Source: Cliona cf. orientalis
Lineage: Eukaryota; Porifera; Demospongiae; Clionaida; Clionaidae
Assembly: GCA_963930775.1 (NCBI GenBank)
Contig: OZ005689.1
Coordinates: forward strand, 27,267,798 to 27,331,797
DNA: 64,000 nucleotides
Reading direction: 5' to 3'
Shown here: positions 46,227 to 57,543 of the stretch, one piece after another
Layout: every line of letters starts with the position of its first letter
How positions within the stretch are numbered: position 1 is the first letter of the stretch
The notes under the pieces: model-generated
The model's database searches: none
What the model was told of the DNA's origin: nothing
Seen by the model: only the letters and a program-made list of their open reading frames with translations
Made by a program: the position numbers and the translations under genes

Positions 46227-46372
46227 TAGCGAGGTGTCCTTAGCTCAGGGGTAGTGGTTGACCATGCCCCTCCTACAATCGAGGCCAGCTATGATAAAGC
46301 ATCACTGTGGGACCAAAATAAGTGTCCATTATACCGAATAGCGGGGTGTCCGCTGTTGAGGGGGTATGAATA

Positions 46373-47038
46373 TGTGACCGGATCTGAGAAAACCCGGCAT
46401 ATTTGTCAAACGCGCATATGGCGCAATGCGCGTTTTTAGTATCAACAGTCAAAAAATATCAAAGTCCAGTTTTTGTCATATTTATGTCAAAGAACCCTTC
46501 TACTAATTGTTGCCACCGCCTACGGAGGGTAAATGTAAGTTACCAAGGCGAAATAAGCCTTCATCTTGACCTACCTAGTCAGTACGGCCGCCGTACACGG
46601 AGCCCGTTGCTATGGGCGGTAATTAGAATTCTCTACCTAGATACAGCTAGATTCATCGAACTACTGTACGTTCGCTCACCTTTTTAGCTTCTTGGGCATC
46701 TTAGAACAATCGCCGACCGTTGTCAACGTCGAAATCCGACCCTTGCTCGATCTTTACGTTCATTTCGAACGGCTCCGCCCAGGTCCATTTAATTGATTTC
46801 CGGTTCACGCTAGTATACGGAAACGCCATACGCGTGCATAGCAACGCCTTTAAACCGTAATTTCTCGATTATTGAGGGTGTGGCGCGATCGCAAACAAAG
46901 CGCTCTAGCTCCACAGCCAAGCGCGCGATGTGTCTCAGACTTGGAGGCAGGTTAGCCCTGATACAGCTATCCAAATATACAGCTAACTAAATTTTCATGG
47001 ATTGATGAATATGGCGGGTTTTCTCAGATCCGGTCACA
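46373..47038 (+). mobile_element. TGTGACC-ended MITE, complete copy
   Basis: TGTGACCGGATCTGAGAAAA at the left and the complement at the right. Copy A gives the empty site, so a TA duplication is supported. 666 bp. The interior matches 3589-4264, including the WTWAEPFEMNVKIEQ segment on the minus strand. Confidence 0.85.
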
Positions 47039-49021
47039 TATAGTGAAGTCTATGGAAGTACAATCCGGACATTTCAGAATTGTTTGTTATATCGCAGGTG
47101 TCCGTTATGCAGGGTTCCACTGTATTATCAGTGATAGCATTATCACGATGTTTTGCTTATATGCAAAATTCACGCAGCCTTACACCCAGCTGACGCCTTG
47201 AAAGCACAATCTTGGCAAATTATGGAGTCCGAGTGTCTCAGTGCCTGATTCTCAACCAGACGATCAAATGGCAGCTGTATAAATGAGATTTTCCTGTCCC
47301 AGTTGGTAGGCATGGATCATCCACATCCTCGCCAGCTACATTTGAGCTTATCGCCCTCGTCTGAACTTTATGGACACTATTCTGAAAGGACGGAATGAGA
47401 TATTGCCAGAACCGTGCGCATTTCACCATACTTTTATTTCTGCATGCAACAAAGAGGCTGTGCACAAGACTACTGATTACGGGGATAGTAGTCTCAATGT
47501 GGCTTGTACTTGCACCATGCATTGTATGTAGCGAGATCAAAATTGCCATCACAGATTGATGTACAGTGCTAACTCAAACAGCAACAATTGAAAAAAGGCT
47601 GTGTCTACCGTCCACTGGCATGTAAACAGAGCTTTGAATCTCCGTATTCTCTTTATTTCCTCGATCCTATTTCTTCGACTTGTCAATGGTAGGCCCAATG
47701 GGTCTACAAATTGTAGCAAGGAGAGGGCCACACACACTTAGACACACACTTAGAAACTTTGTGGGTTCAAAGGTCGGGATTTACATAGGCTTACTTACCC
47801 ACTACATTTTCTATTATAAAGTGGGTGGAGCTTGGGTGTGGCTATTCCAGGTAAATGTGTATTACATGAAGTGAGCACGCTTTGCTCGCTCAGATGGACA
47901 ACTGTAATTTTAGTATAATGATGGGCTGATCATTTTTTTCCTCTTAGTGTGTCAGTTTACTTGAAAGGTATTTCATGATTGCAGATTTGGATCCACACAC
48001 TTGTCTATTTCAGTGGCTAAGCCTAGGTGAATCATGACAACTAAGGCATTTCGTCCAACCTACGGGACCCGGACATCACTCGCTTGGACCTCCACTTGTT
48101 GGTATGAATATGTGTCATTATACTAAAATTACAGTTTGTGTGTCACTGTGTGTGTGTGTGTGTGTGTGTGTGCATGTGCGTGCGTGTGTTTGGTCTCTTG
48201 GTAATCCAAGATTAGTTACATGTACGTACATATGTACATGCATCTCCCCGGAGGTACCCTGTGAGCATCAGCATGAAGCTTCAGAGGCCAAAAAAATGGA
48301 AAAGTATTGTGTTCAACTTGTGCACAACATACTGTCAGATTTTCAATTATCACGTCTATTTATGACTTTATTATTTATCATCAACAAATTTAAACATTAG
48401 TAACTTATTATTACAAGCGTGTCACTATAATTAGAATTTGAAAATGTTCCGGTCATCAGGGGAGAACCCAGTCTGATCCTCACCAGCCACAGGTTTCGGT
48501 CCCATTAATCTCCCGACCTGTGGTCAGCTACAGAGAGGGCGGGACCACTCCCCCACGAGGAGTCCGGTGGAGTATCCTTCGTTTCTTTGTTCTTGATTAT
48601 AGGTTCACGTGATAAGCTCCCATGTGTCACGTGTCTAGTTAGCGTGATCGTAGTGGACTGCACACATTTTTCTGGCCCCCAGTACCTACGCAGCATCCAC
48701 ATGCAGAGTGTTACCGGAAGCTATCATTAGACTTTAGTAAGTTGCCATTATACCAATATGTCCCCATAGGACCCATCATTCTTTCTTTTGTAGTTAGCTA
48801 CCTAGAGTTAGGCCCGATTCAACTGGATTTAATCTTACTTTAGTAACTCATCCTCCTCAAGGTTGATTTCCCCAACATGTGCTCAGGCTACAGTTATTGG
48901 GCCATGTGATTTTAATTTTATGCAGTGTTGGAGTCACTTGCTAATTCTGTGGGATGTAACTTATAATTAGCTGTGGTGTCCTGAGACTACAATATGTATT
49001 TACCCTTTACCCTTACTCAAG

Positions 49022-49063
<42 letters not shown>
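49022..49063 (+). repeat. (TG)n microsatellite
   Basis: About 20 TG units, directly before an A-rich run and the hairpin at 49078. Confidence 0.95.
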
Positions 49064-49064
<1 letters not shown>

Positions 49065-49077
49065 TAATAAAAAAAAA

Positions 49078-49113
49078 CCCACAGGGGTGGGGGAGGACCC
49101 CCACCCCTGTGGG
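49078..49113. repeat. Perfect 16-bp hairpin
   Basis: Arm CCCACAGGGGTGGGGG, 4-base spacer AGGA, then the exact complement. GC-rich and thermodynamically strong. It is preceded by A8 and (TG)n. Confidence 0.9.
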
Positions 49114-49645
49114 TGGGTGCCCTCCCCCCCCCTTTCTTTTTTCCAAAAGGGGGACCCCCCATACCAGGCGGAAAAAACCGCTCGAAAACCACAACACACC
49201 CGAGCTGGACATCCAGCAGAGCCACACAACGTAACGCAACGCAGGAAGGCATCCCACACTGCAACCCCGTCAAATTTGGGCAAAGGTTGCCGCATCTGCA
49301 TGTGTGTCCTCAATGGACATTCCCCACCCACCACGCGGCACGTGGGTGGAAGCATCGCAACCACACGCCCCCTCCTACACACAAACACACGGGACAGCCT
49401 CAAAAGGCTGTAACCCCAACTCGAAGGCGCAAACTAGAACTCCCGAAGGATAAACCTCCATATCCAATCCACCCCGTATGTCTATGCAAAAACCATACTC
49501 CCAGGCGCCCACAATTCTCCCTAGACTGATTAATTAAACTTATTTCTTCCTCTCTCCACTCAGCGTGTGATATAATATTAATTTTTTGTGGATATGGGAA
49601 TATTCATTGTATGAACTCAAGTATTATACATAAATTTTATATAGT

Positions 49646-50935
49646 TTAGGAAGACGAAATTATAGTTGGGAAACCAGTGCTCAGATTAAGACCATCAGGT
49701 TTTAGTGTTTTCAAAGTTCTTATCCAGTACCGTTCCAACTTTCTGAGCTCTTCTAGAGGTTGTGTTTGGTCAACTACTGTGTCTATTGGTTGTACCGAGA
49801 GATCTTGTATGTGGTGATCAGGAAAATTAAAATGAACACATAAGTAGATGGGTTTCTTGCTGAAGATGTTGGAGCGGTGGTGGTTTATTCTGGTGTTCAA
49901 TTTTTGCATTGTTAGTCCGACATACTGTTTTTTGCATTTCTTACAAGTGATGAGATAGATCAGATTTTTTGAGGTGCACGAAAAATTGTGTCTTATAGTG
50001 TAGGTGACTTTGGTTTTTGTTGATGTAAACTGTTTGTTGCAGTTCAGATGTTTGCAAGTTATGCATCTAGGGTGGTTACATTTCTTTATGCCTGTGTTCT
50101 GAGTTTGGAGTTTAGGCAGTTTCCCATGATCTGGTTGGCTGGGATTGTTACATGATTCTGTGGCTAGAGGTAAATATCCACAAACTGCCTGTCAGTTGGA
50201 ATTAATTTTGCTCGAATGAGTTCTTTTCTGAGAGTGGGATAGCTTAGTGATATAAATTTTGGAGTTGGTAGTACTCTTCCAAGCATGTTGTAGTCTTGCA
50301 GGATTATAGCCTTTAGGACATGATATTGAGGTGGGGGTAGGCATTTATATATTGGTGGGTAGACTCTAGGGATTGGCTTGCTCTGAGATAGCATGTACTT
50401 CCTTCTGTCCTGGTATAGTACTCTTGGTTTGGTTTTCTGTATCAGGGGTTTAGGATATGCTCTGGCTAGAAGTCTGCTTTCAAATAGCTTTGTCATGGCT
50501 ATATATTGTTCTTCTCTGGTGTTGGTTCTTACATAGCGGATGAGCTCCCCGGTAATGATGGCTTTAAAAAGTGACTTGGGATGGTTAGAGGAGTAATGTA
50601 GATATTGATACAGATTCTGTACTTTTTGGAATGTACATGTGTCTAATATTTTGGTGTTTGAGAAGTTGGATCCTTTGTATATGGTTAGGTCGAGGAAGTC
50701 TATTGAGGTAGACGAGTATTGGAAGGTATACCTTAGTGAGCTGTTAAAATGATTCAGATTGTATATAAATTGTTCTAATTCTTTCTGATCATGAGTCCAT
50801 ATGATGAAAATGTCATCTATGTATCTTGTTAGTAGCAGGGGTTTGTGGTTTTGTGTTCTCAGAAACCTCCTTAGTGTGACCGACATGTATATGTTAGCTA
50901 TTGTGGGTGAGCATGCCGCACCCATTGCCATGCCG
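49646..50935 (-). pseudogene. Penelope RT C-terminal half and GIY-YIG endonuclease
   Basis: RT continues with GMAMGAACSPTIANIYMSV, the YIDDIFIIW catalytic box, DFLDLTIYKG and a thumb region, to about 50164. In a shifted frame follow CNHPRCITCKHLNCNK (a Cys/His-rich linker) and NLIYLITCKKCKKQYVGLT, the GIY-YIG box, then the rest of the endonuclease (NHHRSNIFSKKP ... LERYWIRTLKTLKPDGLN) to 49646. The frame change between RT and endonuclease and the piggyBac insertion mean it cannot act as it is. Confidence 0.85.
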
Positions 50936-51272
50936 TTAACCGATTATACGCCATAGACGCAATAACGCGTCGCGCATGCGCGGCGCCATTGACGCGTTTT
51001 CGCGGCAGCTGCAATCACTCCAGCTACACTCGAGATAACTCACCGAAGGAGGGGCCGTTCTTTTCAGCACTTGCGAGGATTCTCGGACTACTATCGAGGT
51101 AACTTATGATAGCTCTTTTTGTATTGCTTGGTAACCAATAAGTATCATAAACCAAGCATAAAATATCATTGATAAAAACATGCATGACAATATTTACAAT
51201 TGAAATAGTGTAGGCTAAGGCTATAAACCTAAGCAATGACTAGCTAATCTATATCACTAGAGAGACTGCACA

Positions 51273-53671
51273 ATGACTAAGAGGCCTAGGTGGACTGCTG
51301 AGGAGGTAGCACAGAACTTGAGTGATGATGAGGATGAGATGGATGATCCAGATGAGCCACTAATGCCTGGCAGCGATGACGAGTTCTCCGACCTGGAGTT
51401 AGATAGTGATGATGATGATGATATAACAGACTTGCATGGCCAACAACCATCACTCAGCCCCCTCTATGACAACTTTGACCCAGGCAATGGCTCCGACATG
51501 GACAGCGTCCCACCAACACCACCACCACCACCACCACCACCACCACCCTCAACTTCTCAAGCTGCTAATGGTTAGTTTAGTGGAGTAAGCTAGTGCTATA
51601 TACCTTGGAAAACCCAGGCAAGAGTGGGACCTAATCCACACACAATATTCACTCACAGATCAGACATACACATGCACACACGCACTCACATACACACACA
51701 TGTACACACATGCACACATACACACACACACATGTACACACATGCACACACATACACATGTACACACACGCACACACATACACACATGCACACACACATG
51801 TACACACATGCACGCACACACATACACACATGCACACACACACGCACACACATGCACACACACACATACATACACACACATGCACACGCACACATGTACA
51901 CACATGCACACACATGCAGTTAGACATATTTGCAGATTTTTAGCACTTACCATGTTTCAATATCATTGTAGGAACATCACCAAGTTCGTGGACTGATCAA
52001 CTGCAACCAGTCACCATCAATGACTTCACGTCCACAGTAGGCCCCACCACAGAGATCCCCGAGTCGCCTATCGATGTTTTTGAACTCTTCTTCTCCGACG
52101 ACCTACAGGAAGAGATTGTGAGGGAAAGCAATCGATATGCTAAGCAAGTGATGGGCGATCAGCAGTATCAGTCGTGGACACCCATCACTGTGGAGGAGCT
52201 CAAGGCTTTCTTTGGCTTCTCCATTTTGATGGGTGTGAACCATCTGCCATCGCTTGATGACTACTGGAGCCGTGACCAACGACTGCGGTATGCCCCGATC
52301 GCCGACAGGATTCCTCGCTGGCGCTTTAGGGAAATCTCCCGGTACCTACACTTTGTGGACAATGACCATCTTGCTCCACGTGGTGATCCAGCTCACGATC
52401 GGCTTGGCAAGGTTCGACCCTTGATCACTCATCTCAGCAACAAGTTCGCAACCCTCTATGAACCATCCAAGGAGGTTGCTGTAGATGAGGCCATGATCAA
52501 GTTTCAAGGTCGTTCCAGCCTGAAACAGTACATGCCTAAGAAGCCAACGAAGCGTGGAATCAAAGTGTGGGTACTGGGAGATAGTACCAACGGCTATTTC
52601 AGCCAATTCGACGTTTACACCGGCAAGGGAGAAGGGCGAGTAGAGGGACTTGGGGCACACGTGGTGAAAAAGTTGACTGAGGACCTCAAGAACAAGAATC
52701 ACCACGTATTCTTTGATAATTACTTTACTAGCTACCAGCTCCTTGAAGATCTGGAGAAGGACGGCATTTATGGATGCGGGACAGCCAGGAAGGACAGGAA
52801 GGAGTTCCCAGCAGCACTCAAGAATGCTGGTCTGAAAGAAAGGTATGTGTATGGAATGTACAGTGTGAATGCATTGAGGAAAAGCGTGAACACACCAGAT
52901 TGATGTGCACTGCACAAGAGCATAATCATGATTCCCAATATACATCCTATAGGTTACTAATAATCATAATACTTACGATCTCTACTCCACAGAGGCGAAT
53001 CGAAGACACTCCAGCGAGGCAAGGTGACTGCCAGCGTGTGGATGGACAATAAGCCTGTCACCGTCATGTCTACAAACACGCAGCCAACAGCGACAGGTTC
53101 TGTGCTCCGTAGACAGAAGGACGGGACGCGGACGGCTGTTCCTTGCCCTGAAGCTGTGATCTCATACAACTCCAACATGGGGGGTGTTGATCGAGGTGAC
53201 CAGTTGCGTGGCTATTACAACTGCCGCACAAAGAGCCGCAAGTTCTATAAATACATCTTTTACTTTCTTTTTGATGTCAGCATCACAAATGCTTTCATCT
53301 TGTGGAAGCACTTTAGCTCTGCAACTGGGATGACCCTCAAAGAATTCCGGCTACACCTTGCAGAACAACTCATAGGAGACTACTGCAGTCGTCGGCGAGC
53401 TGGTCGTGGTGGTGGTGCTATTCGCCCTCTCCCCCTAATGCACTTCCCCCTCAAGGTCCCAGATGACACCACTGGAGCAAACAAGAGAGGACGTTGTGCG
53501 CGCTGCCTTCAGGTTCGACACAAGCGTACTGACTCTTCTTGGTTTTGCCGAGAGTGCAATGTGTGGCTGTGTCATTCTGGGATACCTGAGACCGACTGCT
53601 TCCTCCTGTGGCATAAGAACAGAAGAGAACAAGAACCTATGTATCATCATAATACTATGTTAGTAGTGTAG
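51273..53671 (+). CDS. piggyBac transposase, three exons, apparently intact
   Basis: Exons 51273-51570, 51972-52842 and 52993-53671 join in phase (GT..AG introns) to a 615-residue protein. Residues 1-99 are acidic and Pro-rich. The DDE_Tnp_1_7 domain follows, beginning near FELFFSDDLQEEIVRESNRY. The catalytic aspartates are at about D271 (VAVDEAM), D348 (FFDNYF) and D456 (GGVDRGDQ), very close to D268/D346/D447 of the moth protein. The C-terminus is a Cys-rich domain (CARCLQVRHKRTDSSWFC, CNVWLCH, CFLLWH) as in piggyBac/PGBD proteins that bind the terminal repeats. Length and residues are normal for the family. Nuclear cut-and-paste at TTAA is the expected reaction. The start at 51273 is the first ATG of a frame that leads into the acidic leader. 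Confidence 0.93.
51650..51925 (+). repeat. (CA)n/(CACATG)n array in piggyBac intron 1
   Basis: About 275 bp of CACACATG/ACACAC variation filling most of intron 1. Open frames here are artefacts of the repeat. Confidence 0.9.
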
Positions 53672-53684
53672 TGTCATCACCCTC

Positions 53685-53685
<1 letters not shown>

Positions 53686-53723
<38 letters not shown>

Positions 53724-53792
53724 CACCCCTTTGAATCAGGGATGTGGAATCAGGGATGTGCACACACAAAAAAAAAAAAAAAAAAAAATTGG
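53686..53792 (+). repeat. (TC)n and poly-A tracts downstream of the piggyBac gene
   Basis: (TC)n at about 53686-53722, a GGGATGTG tandem, then about 22 A at 53768-53790. They lie in the 3' part of the element. Confidence 0.9.
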
Positions 53793-54586
53793 CAGTGTGC
53801 ACACACACCACACTGATGCAAGTTGTATAGGAGCATGCATGCATGGATGCATCACTCTTTCTTGACAGGGCCAAGTTACGGTGCCGACATTTATGTACAT
53901 GCACATAGGCATACACAAATCTGTACTACATGTATTTTTCCATGTTTGAGGAAGGGATACAGGCTTATGCAAGTTGCGTGATCTACCAGATGTCCATATT
54001 ATGCCTAATATGCACATGCAGTATGTCAATAAATGTTTCTGCATGTATGTACTCTTACCTTAGTAAAATTTCTGGCCTCCTCTAACTGCTTACCAGGTTC
54101 ATAAGGTCTCACCGTTCCTGTACGCTACCTACATGTACATACATGTACGGACATGTAAAGCGCCACAATAATTGTTTAGTTTCCTTGCCCTCCAAACTTT
54201 GCCTACCGAATCAACAGGCGCCAACTAACTAGAAACGAAGTAAGTAGCCATAGAACTATCGTTTTCAACCCAAAATTAGTTTTATTTACGAAAGGGCCCC
54301 TTCGTATAGTGACTAACGCTAGGCATGTACCATAATTTTACTTACCGATCGCCGAAAGTCTGCCGTATCTCAGTGCTGGAGGGACCGATCTTCTTCTCGC
54401 TTTCACTACTGGAAAGCGTATCCATCGTTCTTCGCCCTGGTAACAACTTGCCTATAGCCAACTTCAACCCTTGAGCAGTTCTGACTGGTTTTAGTCACGC
54501 GGTTCTGATGGGGGGCGGTCACGTTTGATTAATTTGGCTGCCGTACGTCACGCGCGGATATTACATCACGGCGTATAATCGGTTAA

Positions 54587-55466
54587 CCTGTTGGAATATG
54601 AGACTGGCGAATTCAAAATAATTGTTGTTAACATTGATATGTATGAGTTTTATTATTAGATTGGGATCAAAGATGAGTAGATGTCTTTTTTCTCTCATTT
54701 CATGATAGATTGTCTCTAGCATATCCGTTTGTGGAATGGAGGGGTATAAACTTTCTACATCTACCGAAACTAACAAAGCATTTTCTGGGATACTTAGTTC
54801 CTGCAAGATGCAGGATAGACAAGTAGAGTTGTGTAAATAGTCTGGGTATGACTGTGCCGGTGGTTGTAGCATGTAGTCCAGGAAGGTTGCTATGGATTTT
54901 AATACTGACCCGCACTGAGATACAATAGGTCTGATTGGGGGGAAAACGATGAATTGTTTATGGATCTTTGGTATGCCATACATTAGAGGTATTGGATAGG
55001 TTGTGGACTGGGGCATTAGATATCTGTATAGTTTATTGTTGTAGTTCTCAAGTTGGTTTTTAAAGCAGATGAGTGTGTCCATAATTTGTGTTTTAACTGC
55101 TTCGACTGGGTATGTGTTTACTAATCTATACGTTTTTCCTTTGCTTAATTCTTTTGTGCACTGTTGTATATAGTCTTCTGTATCCATGAGGACAATTCCT
55201 AAGTTTTTGTCTGCTGGTTTTACTGTGATGGTGCTTCTGTTTTGTTTAAGTTTATTGAGAAAATTCTGTTCATTTTTGTTCATATTATTGTGTGTATTTG
55301 CTGTTATTTCTAGTACATGTGTGCGTATATTATTTCTTTTTGTTGCCTGTATATATTGTTCTAGTCTTGAAATTCCTGAGTAAGTTTGTGTGGATGTTGT
55401 TGCTTGTTGTTTAGGTAAAAATTTCATACCTCTATAGAGTTGAGATGTTATGCTATCTTCAAGCAA
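54587..55466 (-). pseudogene. Penelope RT, N-terminal half
   Basis: Starts near MLEDSITSQLYRGMKFLPKQ. Contains the PLE hallmark VKPADKNLGIVLMDTEDY, the fingers region YGIPKIHKQFIVFPPIRPIV and the first catalytic box VSVDVESLYPSIPQ (LVSVD..SLY). About 290 residues up to the piggyBac insertion. The start codon is not certain, as the frame upstream contains stops. RT would copy element RNA at a nicked target. Confidence 0.85.
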
Positions 55467-56367
55467 GATACTTTTCGAGTGCTTGGGCGACTTTTGAGCT
55501 TGACTGGTAGTATACGATCAAGTAGTCCACGGATAATATATGGAGATTTTGGCGCATGCGCATGCAGTCGTTACCAGGTTCTCTTTTCCCCTCCCCCGAG
55601 GTATGTTCTGAATCCAAATATGGATGAAAATGACCCATTCACACAGTGAGGAATTTAATATCTAGAAAAGTATCAGCTCGTTCAGTACAGTGTAAGTATG
55701 CATGGTATGAATTATTATTGTGATGTAGCTAGCTAAGACTAGCAATGACGTGGCTAAGTAGCTATGATAGTTCCTTTGAGTGTGATGGGCCTCAAACCCT
55801 GGTAGAGGGAGGGCTTGGTGCAGCCACATATCCAGGCCCTTTAAAGGAGGAGGAGAAAGGGCCTGGTACACATTGCATGCGCATGCGGCGGGGGACCCCA
55901 CCTGGGAACGACGCTAGGCTTGGTGCTGCAGGTAGCACAATGGTACTACAGCAGTGGTGTGCCATCACTTTATCTTCAGGTGTTCTATCACTGCATACAC
56001 AACAGTCAGTCCATTTCCGCCGCTTCTCCATAGCAACCTCTCTATAGCAACTCCAGTGCGGTGGTGGACCTCGGTAAGCTATTGATATCAGAGCCTGATG
56101 GGATGTTTCATTGATCGCTGCCCTTGCAATGCTGATGTCTTATAAAAGTTGATGGCGACCTGGAGTATCTTCCTCCACCACTTCACATGCACTCGTGTAT
56201 AACAATCTAAAGCTACCAAACTGATCCAGTTTATTGATAGACAACATCATCACCCAGGGGTGTTCCATTGATTCTATTGGCTATAACTTTATCTGGCTGG
56301 ATCTATTGTAAGTGCACATGTGAGTGGTGTATGTATGTGGCATGCAGAGTGTGTGGCATGTACCGTA
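55467..56367. repeat. Intergenic stretch with one MULE-like MITE arm
   Basis: Near 55829-55875 lies CCAGGCCCTTTAAAGGAGGA followed by AAAGGGCCTGG, one hairpin arm of the family at 45608-46226. No opposite arm follows. The rest is not recognised. Confidence 0.5.
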
Positions 56368-56818
56368 CCGTATGGCGGGTAATTTTCGTGGGGTGCTAAT
56401 TTTCGTTATCTTCGTGGTTGACTTGGTAGTCACGAAAATTTCCACCCACGAAAATTAGTGCCTACGGTACGGGATATGAGTCCGTGATGATGGGCGTGGC
56501 CATAAACATCATGGCAGCAAAGCTATTATAAACATTCCTAGTGTTTGCAAGTGACAGTAGCCACTGTCATCCAGCTGATAGCGTCTTAGACACTAATATT
56601 CTTCTATCTCATGCTATTTGTCCAAGTATTTGTAGTAGTAATAAAGAAGATCGTGAGCGAGATCAAGCATGTGTATCGATTACATCATCGCTTGTGCCGG
56701 GGTGCCACGCCCCTGAACTGATTGCAGCCACGAAATTTAAAACCACGAAAATTAATTTTGGGGGCCTTTTCGGAATTTCCACGAAAATTAATACCCACGA
56801 GAATTACCCGCTATACGG
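56368..56818. mobile_element. MITE with CCGTATRGCGGGTAATTTTC ends
   Basis: CCGTATGGCGGGTAATTTTC at the left and GAATTACCCGCTATACGG at the right, TA on both sides. CACGAAAATTA words occur in both orientations, and an inner palindrome spans about 56362-56472. About 451 bp. No coding capacity. Confidence 0.8.
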
Positions 56819-57231
56819 TATATGTACATACATAGAATAATAATTATTTTTGTGCATGTAACATGTACATGTAAACATAATTTTTATGAAAAGGCATCAC
56901 TTGCGTACATGTATGTACATGTACACAATGTATGTACTTTCCTACACTTGGTATACATACATGTACATGTATGACGTTCTTCAGCTTCACAATCTTTTGC
57001 TTATCCAGGTGAGCATGAGGATGTCACACCGCTGTCATCAGAGTGATAGGCATGGACACTCACAACTGGCCATTTCTTCACTGCTTCACAATGGGCTTTA
57101 CCTTCACATGTCGGCAAAGGAGTCATGGCTCTAATACAATGTACAATTCAAGCTGATTCATCTGTACGGCTTAGGGTAGTGTAAGTACCTGACATTTAAA
57201 CATATTACTTATTTAAGTACAGTTCGTTACA
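56819..57231. other. Unannotated AT-rich spacer
   Basis: Contains many GTACATGTAC words. No gene recognised. Confidence 0.35.
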
Positions 57232-57283
57232 ATTCTTTTATCTTAGTGTGTGGTTAGCTTGTTACAACCTAAGATAAAAGAAT
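57232..57283. repeat. Perfect 15-bp hairpin
   Basis: ATTCTTTTATCTTAG (57232-57246) and its exact complement (57269-57283) with a 22-base spacer. A related TTTATCTTAGGTTGTGGTTT word is near 57829. Confidence 0.75.
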
Positions 57284-57330
57284 ATGTGAGCATGTAATGT
57301 AATGTAATAAAGTAATGTAATGTAATGTAC
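57284..57330 (+). repeat. TAATG minisatellite
   Basis: ATGTAATGTAATGTAATAAA and further ATGTA units over about 40 bp. Confidence 0.7.
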
Positions 57331-57462
57331 TCATTCAAAGCACAGGAAAAGGTATTGTGCAATAATTTTTATATCAGCATGTAGAGTGGATAAAAAATAA
57401 CAGTTTTGAAATACGAGTCATAGTAGTTTCTGACCACTAAAGTATGAAGGAAATTACTACTG

Positions 57463-57543
57463 TCCAGGTGGTGCATTGGTTAAGCTCAGAGTCTGCCAAA
57501 GAGTGTCAAATGCGTGCACTGGTTCGAATCCTTCACGGGGCCA
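57463..57543 (+). ncRNA. tRNA-derived SINE head or tRNA pseudogene
   Basis: An A box (TGGTGCATTGGTTAAG) and a perfect B box (GGTTCGAATCC) are about 45 bp apart, the spacing of a tRNA with a long variable arm. T-rich stretches follow. The acceptor stem does not pair well, so it is not called a functional tRNA. The promoter layout suits RNA polymerase III transcription of a SINE. Confidence 0.55.

Larger units (their letters stand above)
45546..47122. mobile_element. CAGTGGAA-ended MITE swollen by two insertions
   Basis: Ends CAATGGAAACCCTCT (left, one difference from copy A) and CAGGGTTCCACTG (right), with TA outside. The uninterrupted version is 41507-41803 in copy A. Confidence 0.75.
45396..47617 (+). 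repeat. Duplicated segment, copy B, with nested elements
   Basis: Matches copy A from TTACAAACGGAACGGAAGTT onward and again 47050-47617 to the end of copy A. Length is greater because of two insertions (45608-46226 and 46373-47038). The minus strand keeps a conserved open stretch (NKSMVKCARFWQYLIPSFQN) shared with copy A; coding is uncertain. Confidence 0.8.
47618..49645. other. Non-coding stretch with microsatellites
   Basis: Holds a (TG)n run near 48148-48172, (TG)n near 49022-49063, a perfect hairpin (49078-49113) and a C-rich block (49114-49535). Minus-strand sequence near 48450-48540 has a PLE-style CTGATGACCGG word and ACCGAAACCTGTGG. It may be downstream sequence of the Penelope element but no coding is visible. 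Confidence 0.45.
50936..54586 (+). mobile_element. Complete piggyBac transposon
   Basis: TTAA at 50936-50939 and 54583-54586. Inside them CCGATTATACGCC and its complement form the terminal repeats, followed by a CGCGTC/GACGCG-rich subterminal zone on the left. The 3.65-kb element carries one spliced transposase with all expected residues. No stop or frame break was seen. Both ends and the gene being intact, plus the clean TTAA, indicate a recent insertion. Confidence 0.92.
49646..55466 (-). mobile_element. Penelope-like element split by a piggyBac transposon
   Basis: The minus strand carries an RT with a C-terminal GIY-YIG endonuclease, the standard Penelope layout. The N-terminal half is at 55466-54587 and the C-terminal half from 50935 down. 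The insertion point is a TTAA; on either side the RT reads SLIFQQ... and ...GMAMGAACSP, so the two halves were one frame before insertion. RT and endonuclease parts are in different frames. No Penelope LTR was recognised. Confidence 0.85.

Noticed and set aside
48445-48545. Possible hammerhead on the minus strand (ACCGAAACCTGTGG with a GGTC/GACC stem)
   Set aside because: The required CTGATGA box before the stem is absent (CTGACCACA), and stems I and III could not be built.
48994-49529. Overlapping open frames on both strands, up to 139 codons
   Set aside because: They arise from (TG)n and a C-rich block; no domain and no consistent frame.
51650-51925. Long open frames made of His/Thr or Cys/Val repeats
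   Set aside because: They are translations of a CA-rich microsatellite within an intron.
57463-57543. Functional tRNA gene
   Set aside because: The acceptor stem does not pair; only the pol III boxes are convincing.
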